NCBI GenBank assembly: GCA_902767465.1
Contig: CACXHM010000081.1
Coordinates: forward strand, 1 to 9,218
Reading direction: 5' to 3'
Length of the DNA stretch: 9,218 nucleotides
DNA from: an uncultured Bacteroidia bacterium
GTDB taxonomy: Bacteria; Bacteroidota; Bacteroidia; Bacteroidales; UBA932
Under the pieces are notes generated by a model. It made no database searches, was not told the DNA's origin, and worked only from the letters and a program-made list of their open reading frames with translations. Both the position numbers and the translations under genes were made by a program. Shown piece by piece: positions 7,181 through 9,218 of this stretch; the first letter of the stretch is position 1, and every line of letters starts with the position of its first letter.

Positions 7181-7255
7181 ATGAGAAAAACAATACTTTT
7201 TGTTATAGTTTCATTTATTGTTAACGCTTGTTTTTTAATGGGAACAATGATGTAA
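7181..7255 (+). CDS. 24-codon ORF resembling a lipoprotein signal peptide, possibly a gene remnant
   Basis: The ATG opens a short frame coding MRKTILFVIVSFIVNACFLM plus four residues before TAA. It has a basic N-terminus, a hydrophobic core and a cysteine at 17 preceded by IVNA, which roughly fits a lipobox. It lies 11 nt after the fusion gene and 22 nt before the secreted hypothetical gene, in the AT-rich block. It could be the left-over 5' end of a lipoprotein gene, a real small membrane peptide, or chance. No ribosome binding site supports it, and I recognise no family. Confidence 0.3.
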   Translation: MRKTILFVIVSFIVNACFLMGTMM

Positions 7256-7277
7256 GGCCAAATGCTCCTATTAATAG

Positions 7278-7904
7278 ATGAAAAGAATAGTGATAATTAA
7301 TTGTTTCCTTTATTGTATTGCTTCTTTGTCTGCTCAAGATTTTTATTCTAATACGGATACATTGAAGACTGCTAATAATACATACTGGGTTAATCACCTT
7401 GGACAAAATTGCCTTGTTGTTACCAATACAGCTAATAATCTACTTGGGCAGCCTCAGATTAATCTTGATACGGGGAATCCGATGTTCGGGGAAGATGTTG
7501 AGTCGTTTAATACGAGTCTTCATTTAAATTCCGAATGTGTCAGAAGCATAAAGCAAGAGGTCTTTTCCAATAGTGAGATATCAACATATAGCAAGATAAA
7601 TGAAGATTTTGGTTATTTGAGTCTAGGGCTTGCTATTAATCCTACCACGGGAAATGTTCTAGAAGTGAGCTTTACTTTTCTTTTTCAGTCATTCAATAGT
7701 GTGTTATTACAAATACCTGTCGAGAAACTTGAGGCTCTAGAGATGGAGATTAAGGATAACATATCGTTTTATATTCCAGAGAGGGCCAAGAGCGTTTCGT
7801 ATCTTTATTACGCCGCAATGATCTTCAATAAAGATATCTCTTCAGGACGAGAGGATAGAATCTTCACTTGGGATGATAAAACAAACGAAATAGTTTGGAA
7901 CTAA
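7278..7904 (+). CDS. Predicted secreted protein of unknown function, AT-rich
   Basis: The 208-residue product begins with a signal peptide: basic MKR, hydrophobic core to about residue 17, and likely cleavage after SLSA before Q20. The mature part is Asn/Ser/Thr-rich and acidic, without transmembrane segments or recognisable catalytic motifs. The latter half (about 115-190: LGLAINPTTGNVLEVSFTF, then IPVEKLEALEMEIKDNISF and SYLYYAAMIF) vaguely recalls the secreted Bacteroidales family I remember as DUF5043, but I am unsure. Composition differs sharply from the neighbours: 18 of 60 bases at 7321-7380 are G or C, against 33 of 60 at 5701-5760. Third positions are mostly A or T. The gene sits between the fusion gene and nagB, ending 11 nt before nagB, which suggests insertion of foreign DNA into an amino-sugar gene cluster. 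A stable 208-codon frame plus a signal peptide support it being real. Confidence 0.75.
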   Translation: MKRIVIINCFLYCIASLSAQDFYSNTDTLKTANNTYWVNHLGQNCLVVTNTANNLLGQPQINLDTGNPMFGEDVESFNTSLHLNSECVRSIKQEVFSNSEISTYSKINEDFGYLSLGLAINPTTGNVLEVSFTFLFQSFNSVLLQIPVEKLEALEMEIKDNISFYIPERAKSVSYLYYAAMIFNKDISSGREDRIFTWDDKTNEIVWN

Positions 7905-7915
7905 AAATAGAATAT

Positions 7916-8710
7916 ATGAAAGTAATAATCAGAGACAATGCAAAGGATGCGGCCCTGTGGGTGGCGCATCGTATTGCCGGAGCCATTGTGGCTAAGGCGA
8001 AAGTATCGGAGAAGCCTTTCGTGCTGGGACTCCCAACAGGAAGTACACCGTTGGACGTGTATGCAGAACTGGTCCGCATGAACAAGGCTGGTGAGGTATC
8101 TTTCAAGAACGTGATAACCTTCAACATGGATGAATATGTGGGCATTCCCGTGGACCACCCTGAGAGCTATCACAGCTTCATGTACCGCAATCTCTTCGAT
8201 CATATCGACATCCCCCGCGCCAACATCCATATCCTGAACGGAAACGCCCCGGATCTTGCGGCAGAGTGCGCTTCCTACGAAGAGAAGATAGTCGCCGCCG
8301 GCGGATTCGACCTCTTTTTCGGAGGCATAGGTGAAGATGGTCACATCGCTTTCAACGAACCCTTCTCGCCCCTGCAGAGCCGTACCCGTGTGGTTACCCT
8401 TACCGATGATACAATACGCGTAAATTCCCGCTTCTTCGGAGGGGATGTGAACCTTGTGCCCAAGCAGGCTATGTCCGTGGGCGTTGCTACGGTCCTCAGT
8501 GCAAAAGAAGTGGTGATCCTCGCGCTCGGCCCCAAGAAGGCGCGTGCGATAGGTGAGGCCGTCGAAGGCCCCATCACCCATAAGAATACCGTCTCGGCAC
8601 TGCAGAATCACCCCGACGGAATCATCGTGGTTGATGAAGACGCCGCCGGGGAGTTTAAGCTGAACAGCTATAAGTACTTCAAAGCCGTAGAGGCGGCAGA
8701 ACTTCGGTAG
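7916..8710 (+). CDS. nagB: Glucosamine-6-phosphate deaminase
   Basis: NagB converts glucosamine-6-phosphate and water to fructose-6-phosphate and ammonia, the step that feeds amino sugars into glycolysis. The 264-residue product (E. coli: 266) aligns almost without gaps. The proton acceptor D72 is in FNMDEYVG, and D141, H143 and E148 are in GIGEDGHIAFNEP, all at E. coli numbering. The phosphate loop LGLPTGSTP and phosphate ligands R172 and K208 are present. Of the allosteric N-acetylglucosamine-6-phosphate site, S151, R158 and Y254 are kept but K160 is valine, so allosteric activation may be weakened. The ATG at 7916 gives MKVIIRDNAKDA, matching the family start; the TTG at 7895 would overlap the preceding gene and add seven unrelated residues. 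GC-rich codon use returns here after the AT-rich gene 11 nt upstream. A hairpin follows 4 nt after the stop. Confidence 0.97.
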   Translation: MKVIIRDNAKDAALWVAHRIAGAIVAKAKVSEKPFVLGLPTGSTPLDVYAELVRMNKAGEVSFKNVITFNMDEYVGIPVDHPESYHSFMYRNLFDHIDIPRANIHILNGNAPDLAAECASYEEKIVAAGGFDLFFGGIGEDGHIAFNEPFSPLQSRTRVVTLTDDTIRVNSRFFGGDVNLVPKQAMSVGVATVLSAKEVVILALGPKKARAIGEAVEGPITHKNTVSALQNHPDGIIVVDEDAAGEFKLNSYKYFKAVEAAELR

Positions 8711-8913
8711 ACTTCCCTCGCTACGATCCTGTAGTGAGGGTGATAGCAGTCGTTGAAAACCCTGCCGTGGTGCAGTATGAAATAACCTTGGGCCATCAGC
8801 GAATCGATGGCGGCGAGGTCATTTCCTGCATCCGGTATATAAGTGGAATTCGGGCCAAGTCCAAATCCCTGTGTTTGCAGGCGTTCACTAGCCCTGCTGG
8901 GAATGGTTGGATT
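8668..8913 (-). pseudogene. Protein-like minus-strand reading frame, possible gene remnant
   Basis: On the minus strand the frame is open from just after a stop at 8914-8916 down to a stop at 8668-8670, inside the 3' end of nagB. The middle reads like real protein, for example GPNSTYIPDAGNDLAAIDSL followed by MAQGYFILHHGRVFND and CYHPHYRIVARE, with many C or G third positions as in neighbouring genes. The only ATG is at 8796. The upstream end runs into palindromic repeats, and the downstream end (VYRSSAASTALKYL) is merely the antisense of nagB, so an intact gene is unlikely. It may be a fragment truncated on both sides. I do not recognise the family, and chance openness is possible. Confidence 0.3.
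8715..8740 (+). terminator. Hairpin after nagB, possible terminator without T-tract
   Basis: CCCTCGCTAC (8715-8724) pairs with GTAGTGAGGG (8731-8740) over ten pairs including one G-U, with loop GATCCT. It begins 4 nt after the nagB stop. No T-run follows, so it may mark the 3' end by processing or stability, or end transcription only weakly. Confidence 0.5.
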
Positions 8914-8936
8914 TTATGGCGAGGATCATTCCCGGC
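8896..8936. repeat. Palindromic unit A
   Basis: GCTGGGAATG (8896-8905) and CATTCCCGGC (8927-8936) are inverted copies forming ten pairs with one G-U, separated by 21 nt. It is the first of three palindromes in a row. The GGGAATG/CATTCCC core recalls dispersed intergenic repeats of many bacteria, but a copy number cannot be seen from one window. Confidence 0.55.
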
Positions 8937-8955
8937 TAACCCCCGTTCTACGGCA

Positions 8956-8991
8956 GACCTTCCAGGATTTCGGGCTTTTTCAAGGATGGTC
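8956..8991. repeat. Palindromic unit B, 36 nt
   Basis: GACCTTCC (8956-8963) faces GGATGGTC (8984-8991), pairing at seven of eight positions. An alternative stem CCAGGA (8962-8967) with TCCTGG (8990-8995) competes with it. By my count 25 of 36 positions are identical to unit C without gaps. Confidence 0.6.
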
Positions 8992-9007
8992 CTGGTTTTT
9001 CTCTGGG

Positions 9008-9043
9008 GACCTTCCTTATTTCGAAGGCTTTTCAAGGAAGGTC
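9008..9043. repeat. Palindromic unit C, 36 nt
   Basis: GACCTTCCTT (9008-9017) and AAGGAAGGTC (9034-9043) are perfect ten-base inverted copies around a 16-nt loop. The unit starts exactly 52 nt after unit B, has the same length and shares the internal words ATTTCG and TTTTCAAGGA. No long T-run follows on the plus strand, so it does not look like a simple terminator for rightward transcription. Confidence 0.65.
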
Positions 9044-9101
9044 GGCAGGATATGTTGTCTTTTGATGTTCTTTTGGCAACTTTTGCGACTTTGATGGTTT
9101 T

Positions 9102-9212
9102 GGCGTGGAGCGCAATATCCTTATTTACAGCAACTTATCAAAAACAAGTCGCTGAATTCAACTGATTCGTTATCGATAAAACATTGATACTCTGAGTCTT
9201 ATATTCCACGCC
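9102..9212. repeat. Inverted repeat near the right edge
   Basis: GGCGTGGA (9102-9109) is mirrored by TCCACGCC (9205-9212), and inside these ATAT (9115-9118) mirrors ATAT (9201-9204) with five extra bases on the left side. About 95 nt without a gene lie between. It could be the ends of a small MITE-like element, but no target-site duplication is visible. Confidence 0.35.
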
Positions 9213-9218
9213 TCAACA

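Larger units (their letters stand above)
8711..9218. other. Region without a convincing intact gene, rich in inverted repeats
   Basis: Beyond nagB I see no intact gene. From left to right the stretch holds a hairpin (8715-8740), a protein-like minus-strand frame (8668-8913), three palindromic units (8896-9043), a T-rich part with several TTTTG words (about 9060-9102), and an inverted repeat (9102-9212). The plus-strand frame 8734-9165 is open only with a GTG start, runs through the palindromes and resembles no family. Confidence 0.6.

Noticed and set aside
7193..7202. TA-CTT-TTTG as a promoter for the secreted gene
   Set aside because: The spacing inside the element is one base too long, and no -33 element accompanies it.
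7895..7915. TTG start for nagB
   Set aside because: It overlaps the end of the preceding gene and adds seven unrelated residues; from the ATG at 7916 the catalytic residues fall exactly at E. coli numbering.
8783..8790. TAACCTTG as a promoter -7 element
   Set aside because: It has one mismatch to TAnnTTTG and no -33 element at the right distance.
9060..9102. Five TTTTG/CTTTG words spaced 8-11 nt apart, possibly a phased bend or binding array
   Set aside because: The spacing is irregular and the region simply T-rich, so chance is adequate.
8734..9165. Plus-strand frame of 143 codons after nagB
   Set aside because: It starts with GTG inside the hairpin, crosses three palindromes, has no family resemblance, and its first part is opposite a more protein-like minus frame.

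Overview
The window reads as a chromosomal segment of a Bacteroidota bacterium, most likely a Bacteroidales lineage of middling GC content. Three things point there: the gene order rpsM-rpsK-rpsD-rpoA-rplQ with a long Ala/Glu/Pro tail on L17; start codons preceded by A-rich leaders without a Shine-Dalgarno motif; and a promoter-like TATCTTTG matching the Bacteroidota -7 consensus TAnnTTTG. A 643-residue NagB-like/PIG-L fusion, which I remember as typical of Bacteroides relatives, agrees. I cannot name genus or species.

Region 1 (7-2943) is the end of the ribosomal protein/RNA polymerase alpha operon: S13, S11, S4, RpoA and L17, on one strand with gaps of 2-19 nt. It closes with a hairpin and T-tract (2956-2993). 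The promoter of the next unit is built into this terminator: its -33-like element is in the hairpin loop and its -7 element follows the T-tract.

Region 2 (3027-7169) holds a membrane-bound ion-pumping pyrophosphatase (hppA) and, 3 nt downstream, a two-domain protein. That protein has a NagB-like domain that lacks two catalytic residues and a PIG-L/LmbE-type deacetylase domain whose metal-binding residues look intact. The pyrophosphatase carries the alanine of K+-dependent enzymes and the glutamate placement of Na+-pumping enzymes. Three of four residues I remember as marking dual Na+,H+ pumps also line up.

Region 3 (7170-8710) is an AT-rich insert-like block with a 24-codon signal-peptide-like ORF and a 208-residue predicted secreted protein. 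It is followed by a canonical glucosamine-6-phosphate deaminase (nagB) with all catalytic residues. The two NagB-type genes thus flank a compositionally foreign block. Working together, the PIG-L domain could deacetylate an N-acetylated amino sugar and NagB could turn glucosamine-6-phosphate into fructose-6-phosphate plus ammonia. The degenerate NagB-like domain may only bind the sugar phosphate.

Region 4 (8711-9218) has no convincing intact gene. It holds a hairpin just after nagB, a protein-like reading frame on the minus strand that may be a gene remnant, three successive palindromic units (two of them related 36-mers with a 52-nt period), and an inverted repeat near the right edge.
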